From positions 1-61,076 of the forward strand of contig NZ_JAJFNK010000028.1 in NCBI RefSeq assembly GCF_021739485.1: 61,076 nucleotides of DNA, written 5' to 3'. Source of the DNA: Alicyclobacillus tolerans. Its GTDB lineage: Bacteria; Bacillota; Bacilli; Alicyclobacillales; Alicyclobacillaceae. This document shows, piece after piece, positions 43,937 to 52,525 of the stretch; the first letter of the stretch is position 1; the number at the start of each line of letters is the position of its first letter. The notes beneath the pieces are model-generated. The model was not told the origin of the DNA and made no database searches. It saw nothing but the letters and a program-made list of their open reading frames with translations. The translations under genes were made by a program, and so were the position numbers.

Positions 43937-44515
43937 CTACATCAGCGATATATGAAAACGTCCGAGCTTTATCTTTCCATCCCAATGAGCGCGCAGCCAG
44001 TGGTCTACTCCAAAACGTCCTGAGCCGGTGAACATGAAGATCATGGCGGCAATGCCTTCCACGGTCCCAATTTGCCACTCATCTACGCAACTGGTTCCCA
44101 TCCAACCGGCTCCCAGCAAAATCATGAGACCTAAGGCCGCAGCACCGAACGCTGCGAGTTTGGTCAGAGTCCCCGTCATCAGAAACAGTCCGACCAGAAG
44201 TTCTATGAACGAAAAGAACGTCAGGAATCCATAGGTCGTGTACGGGTGTTGAATGATTGCAAATAAAATGGGTTTCACAGGCCATATAGCGTGCGGATAA
44301 AACTCGCTGAATTTATGCCCCAAAAATGCCGAAGAAGAGAGGTCCATCTTTGCCGGTGCATTGACATAGCGGCGAAGAAAAGCCGTAAGAAACTGAAATC
44401 CAAGGACCAATCGCAAGGCCCACAGATAGCTCATTGGAACAGATTCAGGTGATTCGGATGCTGCTGGATGTTTTGCATCCTCGAAAACCCGGACGTTGCC
44501 TAGTGTTGTACTCAT
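43937..44515 (-). CDS. doxD: thiosulfate:quinone oxidoreductase subunit DoxD-like
   Basis: About 192 residues with four helices of the DoxD/DoxX fold. LWALRLVLGFQFLTAFLRR is helix 1, FFSFIELLVGLFLMTGTLTKLAAFG is helix 2-3, GAGWMGTSCVDEWQIGTVEGIAAMIFMF carries a conserved-looking Cys-Asp-Glu, and GRFGVDHWL ends the domain. DoxD is the membrane part of thiosulfate:quinone oxidoreductase. The ATG 44515 has AGGGGG 8 bases upstream. An inverted repeat ATACTC-CGGA-GAGTAT lies 27-42 bases upstream of the start and may be an operator. Confidence 0.85.
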   Translation of the reverse strand: MSTTLGNVRVFEDAKHPAASESPESVPMSYLWALRLVLGFQFLTAFLRRYVNAPAKMDLSSSAFLGHKFSEFYPHAIWPVKPILFAIIQHPYTTYGFLTFFSFIELLVGLFLMTGTLTKLAAFGAAALGLMILLGAGWMGTSCVDEWQIGTVEGIAAMIFMFTGSGRFGVDHWLRAHWDGKIKLGRFHISLM

Positions 44516-44541
44516 GATCACGTCCCCCTTATAGGCTGTTG

Positions 44542-44557
44542 ATACTCCGGAGAGTAT
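44542..44557. promoter_or_regulatory. inverted repeat upstream of doxD
   Basis: ATACTC-CGGA-GAGTAT is a perfect 6-bp inverted repeat with a GC centre. This form recalls CsoR/CstR-type operators, which in other bacteria control sulfide or persulfide genes. No such regulator is encoded in the window. Confidence 0.35.
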
Positions 44558-44866
44558 GTCTGACGTGCTTCATTATCCACTGGGGGGCCCCCCTGCGACA
44601 GATTCATTTGTGGGGTGAGTTGGGGGTTATAAAGTACAAATTCCTGCCTAGTTAATTCATCCCATTTCACATGTGGAGGAAGTGTTTATGAAATAGTCGT
44701 GAACTAGTCTCTCAACAGGCCGTACAACGCTCTTTGTACTATTGTTGTCTGCAGTTTAGGGTCATCAAATGCATGACAATTAGACTACTTATTCTGGTTG
44801 CCTGTCGCTGCTTTTGATAACTTTATCTAAGGCCTTTTGCCTTGAGAGTTTTTTGAAATAGCCGTA

Positions 44867-44920
44867 ATAGACTCTTTATGATCCGGATACAACACGGAAA
44901 TACGGAACGAAGGAGTCTAT
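44867..44920 (+). promoter_or_regulatory. hairpin covering the ribosome site of the cytochrome fusion gene
   Basis: ATAGACTCTT at 44867-44876 can pair with AAGGAGTCTAT at 44910-44920, one base bulged, with a 33-base loop. The right arm contains the AAGGAG ribosome site 8 bases before ATG 44925, so pairing would block translation. Confidence 0.4.
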
Positions 44921-44924
44921 AGCG

Positions 44925-45992
44925 ATGCCTCCGCTTCACCCGTTGATCATTCACTTTCCAATTGCGCTGTTCATCCTGGCGGTCGTGTTTGACTTCATCA
45001 CGGCATACCGGATCCGGCGCATTTCGGTGCACGAGCGGGACACGTTGAACATGGCTACGCGGCTGATTATGGTCTTTGGCTTTGCCGGCACCATCGCTGC
45101 CGTCGTTTCCGGAGAGTGGCTAAAGGCGCAAAGAGGAAAGTTTCTACCGCAGGGACTGCTTGGGCTCCATCAAACCCTGGCCATTGTGTTTACCCTGTGG
45201 TATGGAATCATGTTGGTCTTTAGGCTGCGATCGATGTGGTACCCCACTAACGGGTACCTGTTGTCCGCCGTCGTTGGGTTTATTCTTTTAGTCGCAGTCG
45301 GTCATACCGGCGGTTCGATGGTCTGGCCGGCAACCCCTGTGGCGGGGTCTTTGAAGCCGGGGGGTTCGCCAACATCGACTGCTGTGCCCGTTCCGGGAAA
45401 CGCCAAGTCGAACAGTCAGGCCGGGAGCTCGTCAAAATCTGCAGCGAGCCAACCCACAGATAAGGTTTTATTGAAAGAGGGAGACAACAATCCGCAAGTT
45501 GCAAAACTCCAACAAGAATTGACCCAACTTGGCTTTTTTAGCCACGTCGTCACAAATTACTACGGACCTGTGACGGCCGCAGCGGTTAAGTCTTTCCAAC
45601 ATCACAACCACTTGAACCCGACAGGGACTCTGGATGAAAACACCGCTCAAGCGATATTGTCACAACTGAACACCGCCAATTCGTACAGCACCTCCACCAC
45701 TGGGCAGACGGCGAACGCGAATTCACCATCCCCTTCGACGGCCTCGATTGGTTCGAACAATTCTTCGGGGGGTTCTTCGAATTCAACCCTGGACCAGCAA
45801 AGAATTCAAAAGGGCTATCAACTGTTTGTGAGTTCTTGTCAATCGTGCCATTCCCTCGGTATGGCGCAGCAGTACTTCGGTCAGTTGTCCAACAGCCAGT
45901 GGCAGCAAGTTGTCAACCAAATGCAGGCTTACGCAGGCGGGAACATTCCCGACACCAAAGACATTATTGATTACCTGGAGCATCAGCACTAA
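44925..45992 (+). CDS. DUF2231 membrane protein fused to peptidoglycan-binding and cytochrome c domains
   Basis: About 355 residues with three parts. Residues 1-135 are a DUF2231-type four-helix membrane domain (PPLHPLIIHFPIALFILAVVFDF, with the conserved HP and HF positions). After a Ser/Pro linker, about 185-250 is a PG_binding_1 domain (LKEGDNNPQVAKLQQELTQLG and GPVTAAAVKSFQHHNHLNPTGTLDENT). After a second linker, about 290-355 is a small cytochrome c with heme motif CQSCH and a C-terminal helix DTKDIIDYLEHQH. The domains outside the membrane would hold a heme at the cell wall. Its site beside doxDA suggests an electron-transfer role. ATG 44925 has GAAGGAG upstream. Confidence 0.85.
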   Translation: MPPLHPLIIHFPIALFILAVVFDFITAYRIRRISVHERDTLNMATRLIMVFGFAGTIAAVVSGEWLKAQRGKFLPQGLLGLHQTLAIVFTLWYGIMLVFRLRSMWYPTNGYLLSAVVGFILLVAVGHTGGSMVWPATPVAGSLKPGGSPTSTAVPVPGNAKSNSQAGSSSKSAASQPTDKVLLKEGDNNPQVAKLQQELTQLGFFSHVVTNYYGPVTAAAVKSFQHHNHLNPTGTLDENTAQAILSQLNTANSYSTSTTGQTANANSPSPSTASIGSNNSSGGSSNSTLDQQRIQKGYQLFVSSCQSCHSLGMAQQYFGQLSNSQWQQVVNQMQAYAGGNIPDTKDIIDYLEHQH

Positions 45993-46252
45993 AGGTAGAA
46001 CCCCCTGGCGGCATTTTTGCTTCGGAGCCTCATTCGCTTGTGCAAACGGGAAGGTCATAGGTTTTTTCAACTATCGTTTTTTTACCTAATCGAATATGGA
46101 ATGAATCGAAAAGCATTCCTGCCCACGCAGAATTATTAGTCTATTCGGGTGGTGAAAACCCATCATTTGCAACTACAGAACGCGCCGCCCGTTGTGTATC
46201 GTAATAGATAGAGTAGTTGCTGTCATGACTAAGGCGGGTGGAGGGTATAGCC

Positions 46253-48661
46253 ATGTTGCAGCGTATTTCCAAGGAACAGGTGAAAAGCCGGGAGTGGAGT
46301 GGCCGTCAAGTTGAACTGGGTCAAGGGTTGCAGTCGGTTCATTTTGCAGATACTTCTGAACTTCCAGGTTTGAGCGAGGGAATCATTGGGCAAGACCGGG
46401 CGGTTTCCGCCCTTGAATTTGGTCTGAGCATTCAAGCGGACGGCTACAACCTGTTTGTGGTGGGGCCTGTCGGAACGGGTAAAACCACCTACACAGTGCA
46501 AAAAGTGAAAGAAATGGCTGCGACTCAGTCCGTGCCCAAGGATTTGTGCTACGTGTACAATTTTTCGAACCCAGACCAACCCCTGGCGCTGTTTTTTGAA
46601 CCAGGACGCGGGCACCAGTTTCGCGCGGCTATGGAACAACTTGTTCGGGATATTGAACTTGAACTGATGCGCCAGTTTGAAAGTGAAGAGTACCACCAAG
46701 GTTCCACTGGCTTGTTAAAGACCTTTAACGACAGAGCCGAACGAGCGTGGGAGTTGCTCGAGGACAACGCCCGATCGCGCGGCATCGCCTTGCAGAGGAC
46801 ATCTACAGGGCTGGCGACTGTGCCCATCGGGCCAGATGGCAGGCCTGTGCCGCAAGACGCCCTGGACGGCCTGAGTGACGCTGAAAAAAGTCAACTCCGC
46901 CTTCAACAACAAAAAGTTGAGGAATTGTTTGAAGAGACCGTGCGGCAGATTAAAGCCGTTCAGAAAGAAGCCCGAAAGGCGCAGCAGCGGTTGGACGAAC
47001 AAACCGCTTCGTTTGCCACCATGCACCTGTTTGAGGAGATGAGTGCGCAGTTTTCGGACCCGAAGGTTGGCGAATTTCTTCAGTTGATGAAAGACGACGT
47101 CATCCGGAACCACGCCTATTTCCACCGCGATCAAGAACAGGAGACAGCGGCTGCGATTCGCCCTGTCGAGCAGGACCCAAGGCGCCGTTATCAAGTGAAC
47201 ATCATGGTTGACCAACAAGGGCAAACCGGAGCCCCAGTCGTCATCGAAAGCAATCCTACGTATTTCAATTTGTTCGGCAAAGTCGAGTACCGGGGCAGCG
47301 GAGGGGTCTTGACTTCAGATTACACCCTCATTAAACCAGGGGCTTTGCACCGTGCCAACGGCGGATACCTCATTTTGCAGGACCAGGACTTGTTCAGTCA
47401 TCCGGCGTCTTGGCAGGGGTTAAAACGGGCGCTCAAAAACGCGGAGATTCGAATCGACAACCCCAATGAAGAAACCCTTTGGGTTTCTGCGTCTGGGCTT
47501 CGGCCCGAATCTGTGGGATTAAGCGTCAAGGTTATCATGATCGGAACCCCTGCTGTCTACCACTTGCTTTACCAAAACGACGAGGCTTTGCGCAAGTACT
47601 TCAAAGTCAAGGTTGAATTCGACGCGCAAATGGACAGGACCGAACAATCGTGCAGACGGTACGCGAACTTTGTGGCTTCCTATACTCGCCAACACGGCCT
47701 GTTGCCTTTTTCCAAAGCGGCTGTCGCGCAGTTGATTGAGGAAAGTTCCCGGCAAGTCGGCCACCAAGAAAAACTGTCTACTCGTTTTAGCCCCGTCATC
47801 GAACTCATTACGGAATCCTGCTTTTACGCCAGGGAACAAAAAACGGCCGTTGTCACCGATGAACATGTCAGACGGGCTCTCTTTGAAAAGCAGCAACGTT
47901 CGAATCTCATCAAGGACAAAGTGCTCGAGTTGATTTTAGACGGCACCATCAAGGTTCAGACGCGCGGAGAGCAAGTGGGACAAATCAACGGATTGGCTGT
48001 ACTCAACAGCGGGGATTTTGTGTTCGGAGAACCGCACCGAATCACGGCGAGAACTTATCTGGGACAGCGGGGAGTCGTCAATGTGGATCGGGAAACGGCT
48101 ATGAGCGGACGCATTCACGATAAGGGATTGCTGATTTTAAGCGGCTATCTCAGCGCCGAATTCGCCCAGACGCGCCCGCTCTCAGTTTCCGCGAGCCTGG
48201 TTTTTGAGCAGACCTACAGCGCTATTGACGGCGACAGCGCTTCGAGCACGGAACTGTACGCTCTGCTGTCTTCGTTGTCCGGCCTGCCGATCAAGCAAGG
48301 TATTGCCGTCACGGGGTCCGTCGATCAGTTCGGCGAGATTCAGCCGATTGGCGGTGTCAATGAAAAGATTGAAGGGTTTTTCTACATTTGCCAAGCGCAA
48401 GGACTGACGGGTGAGCAGGGTGTCATCATACCCGTCCAGAACGTCCCGAATCTGTTTCTTTCCGACGAAGTGATAGCTGCAGTCACAGCCGGGAACTTTC
48501 ACATTTGGCCAGTCCGCAATGTGAAGGAAGGCATTGAACTGTTAACGGGCGTTGCGGCAGGCGGTGACAAGCCATACCCGGATGGAACGGTTTATCGCTT
48601 GATTGAGCAGCGGTTGGAAGAAATGAATCAGCACGCCTCAGATTCTCACGCGAGTCCATGA
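46253..48661 (+). CDS. Lon-like ATP-dependent protease (LonB/LonC-type)
   Basis: About 802 residues. An N-terminal AAA region has Walker A FVVGPVGTGKTTY near residue 75, a long inserted coiled segment (about 130-260) follows, the AAA part continues with LHRANGGYLILQDQDLFS, and the C-terminal protease domain carries the Ser-Lys dyad. Ser lies in SAIDGDSASSTELYALLSSLS and Lys in PIGGVNEKIEGFF. These are family S16 marks of the LonB-related group without the N-terminal LAN domain. It degrades unfolded or regulatory proteins in the cytoplasm. ATG 46253 has GGAGGG 7 bases upstream. Confidence 0.92.
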   Translation: MLQRISKEQVKSREWSGRQVELGQGLQSVHFADTSELPGLSEGIIGQDRAVSALEFGLSIQADGYNLFVVGPVGTGKTTYTVQKVKEMAATQSVPKDLCYVYNFSNPDQPLALFFEPGRGHQFRAAMEQLVRDIELELMRQFESEEYHQGSTGLLKTFNDRAERAWELLEDNARSRGIALQRTSTGLATVPIGPDGRPVPQDALDGLSDAEKSQLRLQQQKVEELFEETVRQIKAVQKEARKAQQRLDEQTASFATMHLFEEMSAQFSDPKVGEFLQLMKDDVIRNHAYFHRDQEQETAAAIRPVEQDPRRRYQVNIMVDQQGQTGAPVVIESNPTYFNLFGKVEYRGSGGVLTSDYTLIKPGALHRANGGYLILQDQDLFSHPASWQGLKRALKNAEIRIDNPNEETLWVSASGLRPESVGLSVKVIMIGTPAVYHLLYQNDEALRKYFKVKVEFDAQMDRTEQSCRRYANFVASYTRQHGLLPFSKAAVAQLIEESSRQVGHQEKLSTRFSPVIELITESCFYAREQKTAVVTDEHVRRALFEKQQRSNLIKDKVLELILDGTIKVQTRGEQVGQINGLAVLNSGDFVFGEPHRITARTYLGQRGVVNVDRETAMSGRIHDKGLLILSGYLSAEFAQTRPLSVSASLVFEQTYSAIDGDSASSTELYALLSSLSGLPIKQGIAVTGSVDQFGEIQPIGGVNEKIEGFFYICQAQGLTGEQGVIIPVQNVPNLFLSDEVIAAVTAGNFHIWPVRNVKEGIELLTGVAAGGDKPYPDGTVYRLIEQRLEEMNQHASDSHASP

Positions 48662-48748
48662 AAACAATGACCCTGTCGGCGCGGCATGACTAACCCATTC
48701 CCTCGAGACTCATAATAACCGGAAAAAGTAGTCTTGGAGGGACCTAGG

Positions 48749-48871
48749 TTGAAACAAAACGCCAACGAGGGGATCAGCAAGGTATACTGGACCATTGCGC
48801 TTACCGTTCTGATTTTGATGGCTCTAGGCGCCGTCATGTGGTGGTATGACGGTTATATCCTGAAATACTGA
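48749..48871 (+). CDS. 40-residue single-helix membrane peptide
   Basis: The TTG start at 48749 has TTGGAGGGA 8 bases upstream. The product begins MKQNANEGISKVYWTIALTV, continues as one helix (about 12-31) and ends DGYILKY. Short single-helix subunits of similar size occur in heme-copper oxidases (for example CbaD-type IIA subunits), and the qox genes lie 0.7 kb further. A strong terminator follows 9 bases after the stop, so it is transcribed apart from qox. Confidence 0.7.
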   Translation: MKQNANEGISKVYWTIALTVLILMALGAVMWWYDGYILKY

Positions 48872-48880
48872 AAGACCGGC

Positions 48881-48922
48881 GGGGTGTCTTACAGCTGTGC
48901 CAAGATGGCTGTAAGACACCCC
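48881..48922 (+). terminator. terminator after the 40-residue peptide gene
   Basis: A perfect 15-bp stem (48881-48895 with 48908-48922) with a 12-base loop; the tail GTTCATGTTG is only moderately T-rich. Confidence 0.75.
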
Positions 48923-49315
48923 GTTCATGTTGCCTTCAACAACCGACCCGCGGTCCCCAGCATCAACTGCTCTGGCCTGATTGCCTCCTGAGGTGAGTCT
49001 TTAAATCCTGCTGATTTGAGCCTCTAGTTCCCTGACGCCGCCGTTCAATTTCACCTGATGTCATCCCTCAATTTCACTTAATGCCATCCTTCAATTTCAC
49101 CTGATGTCATCCTTCAGTCCTCCAACTGATTTCCTCTGAACCGTCCACTTATGCCGCCTCGTATGATTCATTCGGATGATGGTAATTCTAACTGCGCGGA
49201 TGGTAATAGCTAAAAACCACCAAGCTTGGGAAAGGAACGATGTGTTGGTTGAGACCATCTCCAAGGGTCCAATGAACACAGCACCAACAGCCCGACACAA
49301 CGGGGGGGATACCTT
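48923..49315. other. intergenic region with 23-bp repeats
   Basis: About 390 bases. Contains the 23-bp tandem repeats at 49046-49116. No gene with support was seen before the TTG at 49316. Confidence 0.45.
49046..49116 (+). repeat. 23-bp tandem repeats
   Basis: CAATTTCACCTGATGTCATCC-type units start at 49046, 49069 and 49092, with a decayed fourth at 49115. The period is exactly 23 bp, which is not a multiple of three and near two helical turns, so a protein-binding array is possible. Confidence 0.9.
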
Positions 49316-49438
49316 TTGCTAAAGTCGCGACGCTCAATACGGAACTTTTCCATCGGCGTCGCCGTGGTGATTTTAGTTGGGCTCTTGTTTTTGGCCTTGG
49401 AATACCACGGTTTTGCCAACAACCACTGGAACTGGTGA
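49316..49438 (+). CDS. second 40-residue single-helix membrane peptide
   Basis: The TTG at 49316 follows GGGGGGGA by 6 bases. The product begins MLKSRRSIRNFSIGVAVVIL, continues as one helix (about 12-29) and ends EYHGFANNHWNW. It has the same length as the peptide at 48749-48871 but no clear sequence identity. It precedes qoxA by about 120 bases and could be a small assembly factor or subunit. The G-run ribosome site is unusual, so confidence is moderate. Confidence 0.55.
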   Translation: MLKSRRSIRNFSIGVAVVILVGLLFLALEYHGFANNHWNW

Positions 49439-49561
49439 TTGGGCACGTCACCAGCAGCTTTTCAGCCCCACTCGGGTCGATTCGCCGAACGTCAACGCGA
49501 GAATTGGACGGCACGTGAAATCGAACCCCTCATACTCAAAAATCAGGAAGGAGTTGAGACA

Positions 49562-50473
49562 ATGGACCGGCACAATAACCCAAACCACAGAACTAGGGTT
49601 CACGCCGGAATGGTAGGGTTGATTGCCATAGCGTCCACGATGTTGACTGGATGCGGCAGATACTTCTTGGTATTTGACAGCGCTGGACCCGTCGCAAGCG
49701 TCGAACGGCGCCTCATCATCATTTCTATCATTTTGGTTTTGGTGGTCATCGTGCCCGTTATCACATTGTTTTTTGTTATCGTCCACCGCTTTCGCGACCG
49801 GCCGGGGAACACGGCGCCCTACAAGCCGGAGTGGTCAGAGAGTAAATGGCTGGAGGTCGTGTGGTGGGGAATCCCCATTGTCATTGTGGGCATTCTCGGA
49901 GCGGTGACCACGCGGGATACCTTCGCCTTAACCAGACCTCCAACTCAAGTTACCGCCGCGCCGATGACCATTGAGGTTATGTCGCTGAACTGGAAGTGGT
50001 ATTTTCAATACCCGGATCAAAAGATCGCTACCGTCAACTATGTGACGATTCCCACGAACCGCCCCGTACAGTTCGTTTTGACTGCGAATGCGCCGATGAA
50101 TTCGTTTTGGGTGCCCCAACTTGGCGGTCAAGAGTACACGATGCCGGGAATGGCGATGCGACTGTGGCTGCAGGCCGATAGGCCGGGAACCTACTTTGGC
50201 CACGGCGCCAACTTTACAGGCCAGGGCTACGCCCACATGAAGTTTGACGTGGTGGCCAAACCGCAGAGCGAGTTCGACTCGTGGGCTCAACAGGTCCGCC
50301 AGACGGCGCCGCCTCTGACCGAGACGGGCTATCAAAACTTGGTTCAGCCCGGCGTTGTCAAGCAGATGTCGTTTTCATCGTACCCGCCGAACGCATTTAA
50401 GGACACCGTCATGATGTCTGGCGGCATGTACATGAAGCAGGACAGAAGCATACTGAAAAGCGCTTCGAAGTGA
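49562..50473 (+). CDS. qoxA: menaquinol oxidase aa3-600 subunit II
   Basis: About 303 residues. A lipoprotein-type signal ends in LTGC (Cys near residue 30); two membrane helices follow (about 47-75 and 97-120), then a cupredoxin-like outer domain. SFWVPQLGGQEYTMPGMAMRLWLQ is the region where cytochrome c oxidases have the CuA ligands; here the Cys pair is absent, which marks a quinol oxidase. ATG 49562 has AAGGAG 8 bases upstream. First of four qox genes. Confidence 0.93.
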   Translation: MDRHNNPNHRTRVHAGMVGLIAIASTMLTGCGRYFLVFDSAGPVASVERRLIIISIILVLVVIVPVITLFFVIVHRFRDRPGNTAPYKPEWSESKWLEVVWWGIPIVIVGILGAVTTRDTFALTRPPTQVTAAPMTIEVMSLNWKWYFQYPDQKIATVNYVTIPTNRPVQFVLTANAPMNSFWVPQLGGQEYTMPGMAMRLWLQADRPGTYFGHGANFTGQGYAHMKFDVVAKPQSEFDSWAQQVRQTAPPLTETGYQNLVQPGVVKQMSFSSYPPNAFKDTVMMSGGMYMKQDRSILKSASK

Positions 50474-50554
50474 CCCGTACGCTTGTCTTGAAACCTTGGA
50501 ATGGACGGGCATTCGAGTTTGCCCCGTGGAAATCGATGGAGGAGAGGAAGCGAT

Positions 50555-52522
50555 ATGTCTGAGAGTATTCGCAACTTTGCCGCGAGTTTCTTCGTAACAG
50601 GCGATCCTTTGATTTATGGAGCCGACGTTTCCATCATTTTAGTGAGCCTGGCGATTTTGTTTGTCCTCACCTACTTCAAGAAGTGGAAGTGGCTGTGGGA
50701 TGAGTGGTTGACTACAGTTGACCACAAAAGAATTGGGATCATGTACATGATTGCGGCATTGCTCATGCTGTTTCGCGGAGGCGCAGACGGAATCCTCATG
50801 CGAACCCAATTGGCGTTTCCGAACATGGGCTTTTTGGGAGCAGAGCACTACAACCAAATCTTTACGACGCATGGGACAGTCATGATTTTGTTTATGGCGA
50901 TGCCGTTCATCTTTGCCATGATGAACATTGCAGTGCCTTTGCAAATTGGCGCCCGCGACGTTGCCTTTCCGTACCTGAACGCGATTAGTTTTTGGCTGTT
51001 CTTCTTTGGTGCGATGTTGTTGAACCTGTCGTTCGTCATTGGCGGTTCTCCCGATGCAGGCTGGACCAGTTACCCGCCGTTGGCCGGTCTGAAGTTCGAC
51101 CCGGGACCGGGTGAAAACTTTTACCTGTTGGCTTTGCAAATTTCGGGCATTGGCAGCATCGCCACCGGGATCAATTTCTTGGTGACAATTTTGAAAATGC
51201 GAGCGCCGGGGATGACGCTGATGCGCATGCCGCTGTTTACCTGGTCGGTTCTGGCAGCCTCCATTCTCATCATTTTCGCCTTTCCCGGTTTGACCGTTGC
51301 GTTGGCGCTGCTTTTAATCGATCGCGTTGCAGGAGCACACTTTTTTACGATGCTCAACGGCGGGAACCCTATGATGTTTGTCAACATGTTTTGGGTCTGG
51401 GGACATCCCGAAGTTTACATCGTGGTGCTGCCAGCGTTCGGTATTTTCTCGGAGGTGGTCAGTACTTTCTCCAAAAAACGCACGTTTGGCTACTCTTCCA
51501 TGGTGGCATCCCTGTTGGCCATCTCCATCATCAGTTACTTTGTGTGGGCCCATCACTTTTTTACGATGGGTGCAGGACCTGGCGTCAACAGTTTCTTTTC
51601 AATCGCTTCCATGGCTGTGGGCATTCCTACAGGAGTCAAGGTGTTTAACTGGCTGTTCACGATGTACCAAGGGCGCATTCGCGTCACTGTGCCGATGTTG
51701 TGGGCTCTTGGCTTTATCCCGAACTTCGTGTTGGGCGGAGCCACAGGTGTCATGCTGGCGGCAGCGCCTGCGGACTATCAGTACCACAACAGCTACTTCT
51801 TGATTGCCCACTTTCATCAGGTTTTGATAGGCGGAGTGGTATTCGGCATGCTGGCCGGCATGTACTACTGGTGGCCGAAAATGTTCGGCCACATCCTGGA
51901 CGAACGAATTGGCCGTTGGGCGTTTTGGTTTTTCAACATTGGGTTCTACGTCACGTTTATTCCGCAGTACCTGTTGGGTTTGATGGGCATGACCCGGCGC
52001 ATCTACGTCTATCCAACCGGAATGGGGTGGAGTGCGCTCAACTTGATTTCGACCATTGGAGCGTACATGATGGCCATCGGATTTGTGCTCATTGTCGCCG
52101 ACGTGGTGTACAGCATCCGCTTTGGAGTACGGGACGTCACTGGCGACCCTTGGGACGGACGCACGTTGGAATGGTCCCTGCCTTCGCCCGCTCCGCACTA
52201 TAACTTCGCCCGCATCCCGGTCATCAAGGCCAGGGACGCGTGGTGGTATGAGAAGGAGCAGGCCAAAAAGGGCGTTAAGGAACAGGATTTGGAGCCGTTG
52301 CAACCCATTCACATGCCGCTCAATTCGGGGCGACCTTTCATCCTTGGCGTGCTGTTTTTCCTAGTTGGGTTTGGTTTCGTGTTCAACTGGTACGTCCTTG
52401 CCGCTCTGGGCCTGTTCGGCGTGCTGATTGCTTTGCTGCGCAGGTCGCTGGAGTACAACACGGATTATTTCATCCCCGTGGACGAGGTCAAGCGCACGGA
52501 AATGGCATTCGGGAGGGGTTAG
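50555..52522 (+). CDS. qoxB: menaquinol oxidase aa3-600 subunit I
   Basis: About 655 residues, heme-copper oxidase subunit I with about 14 helices. The CuB/heme region is present: WVWGHPEVYIVVLPAFGIFSEV (His-Pro-Glu-Val-Tyr, crosslinked His-Tyr pair), YFVWAHHFFTMG (two CuB His) and SYFLIAHFHQVLIG (heme a3 and heme a His). It reduces oxygen to water and pumps protons. The ATG at 50555 has GGAGGAGAGGAAG upstream. Follows qoxA by 82 bases. Confidence 0.96.
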   Translation: MSESIRNFAASFFVTGDPLIYGADVSIILVSLAILFVLTYFKKWKWLWDEWLTTVDHKRIGIMYMIAALLMLFRGGADGILMRTQLAFPNMGFLGAEHYNQIFTTHGTVMILFMAMPFIFAMMNIAVPLQIGARDVAFPYLNAISFWLFFFGAMLLNLSFVIGGSPDAGWTSYPPLAGLKFDPGPGENFYLLALQISGIGSIATGINFLVTILKMRAPGMTLMRMPLFTWSVLAASILIIFAFPGLTVALALLLIDRVAGAHFFTMLNGGNPMMFVNMFWVWGHPEVYIVVLPAFGIFSEVVSTFSKKRTFGYSSMVASLLAISIISYFVWAHHFFTMGAGPGVNSFFSIASMAVGIPTGVKVFNWLFTMYQGRIRVTVPMLWALGFIPNFVLGGATGVMLAAAPADYQYHNSYFLIAHFHQVLIGGVVFGMLAGMYYWWPKMFGHILDERIGRWAFWFFNIGFYVTFIPQYLLGLMGMTRRIYVYPTGMGWSALNLISTIGAYMMAIGFVLIVADVVYSIRFGVRDVTGDPWDGRTLEWSLPSPAPHYNFARIPVIKARDAWWYEKEQAKKGVKEQDLEPLQPIHMPLNSGRPFILGVLFFLVGFGFVFNWYVLAALGLFGVLIALLRRSLEYNTDYFIPVDEVKRTEMAFGRG

Positions 52523-52525
52523 ACA

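Larger units (their letters stand above)
44516..44924. other. divergent regulatory region of doxDA and the cytochrome fusion gene
   Basis: This 409-base gap holds an inverted repeat at 44542-44557, a G6C6 palindrome at 44582-44593, a small AAGGC/GCCTT hairpin before TTTTTT at 44829-44854, and the hairpin at 44867-44920 covering the next gene's ribosome site. No gene is seen. Confidence 0.5.
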
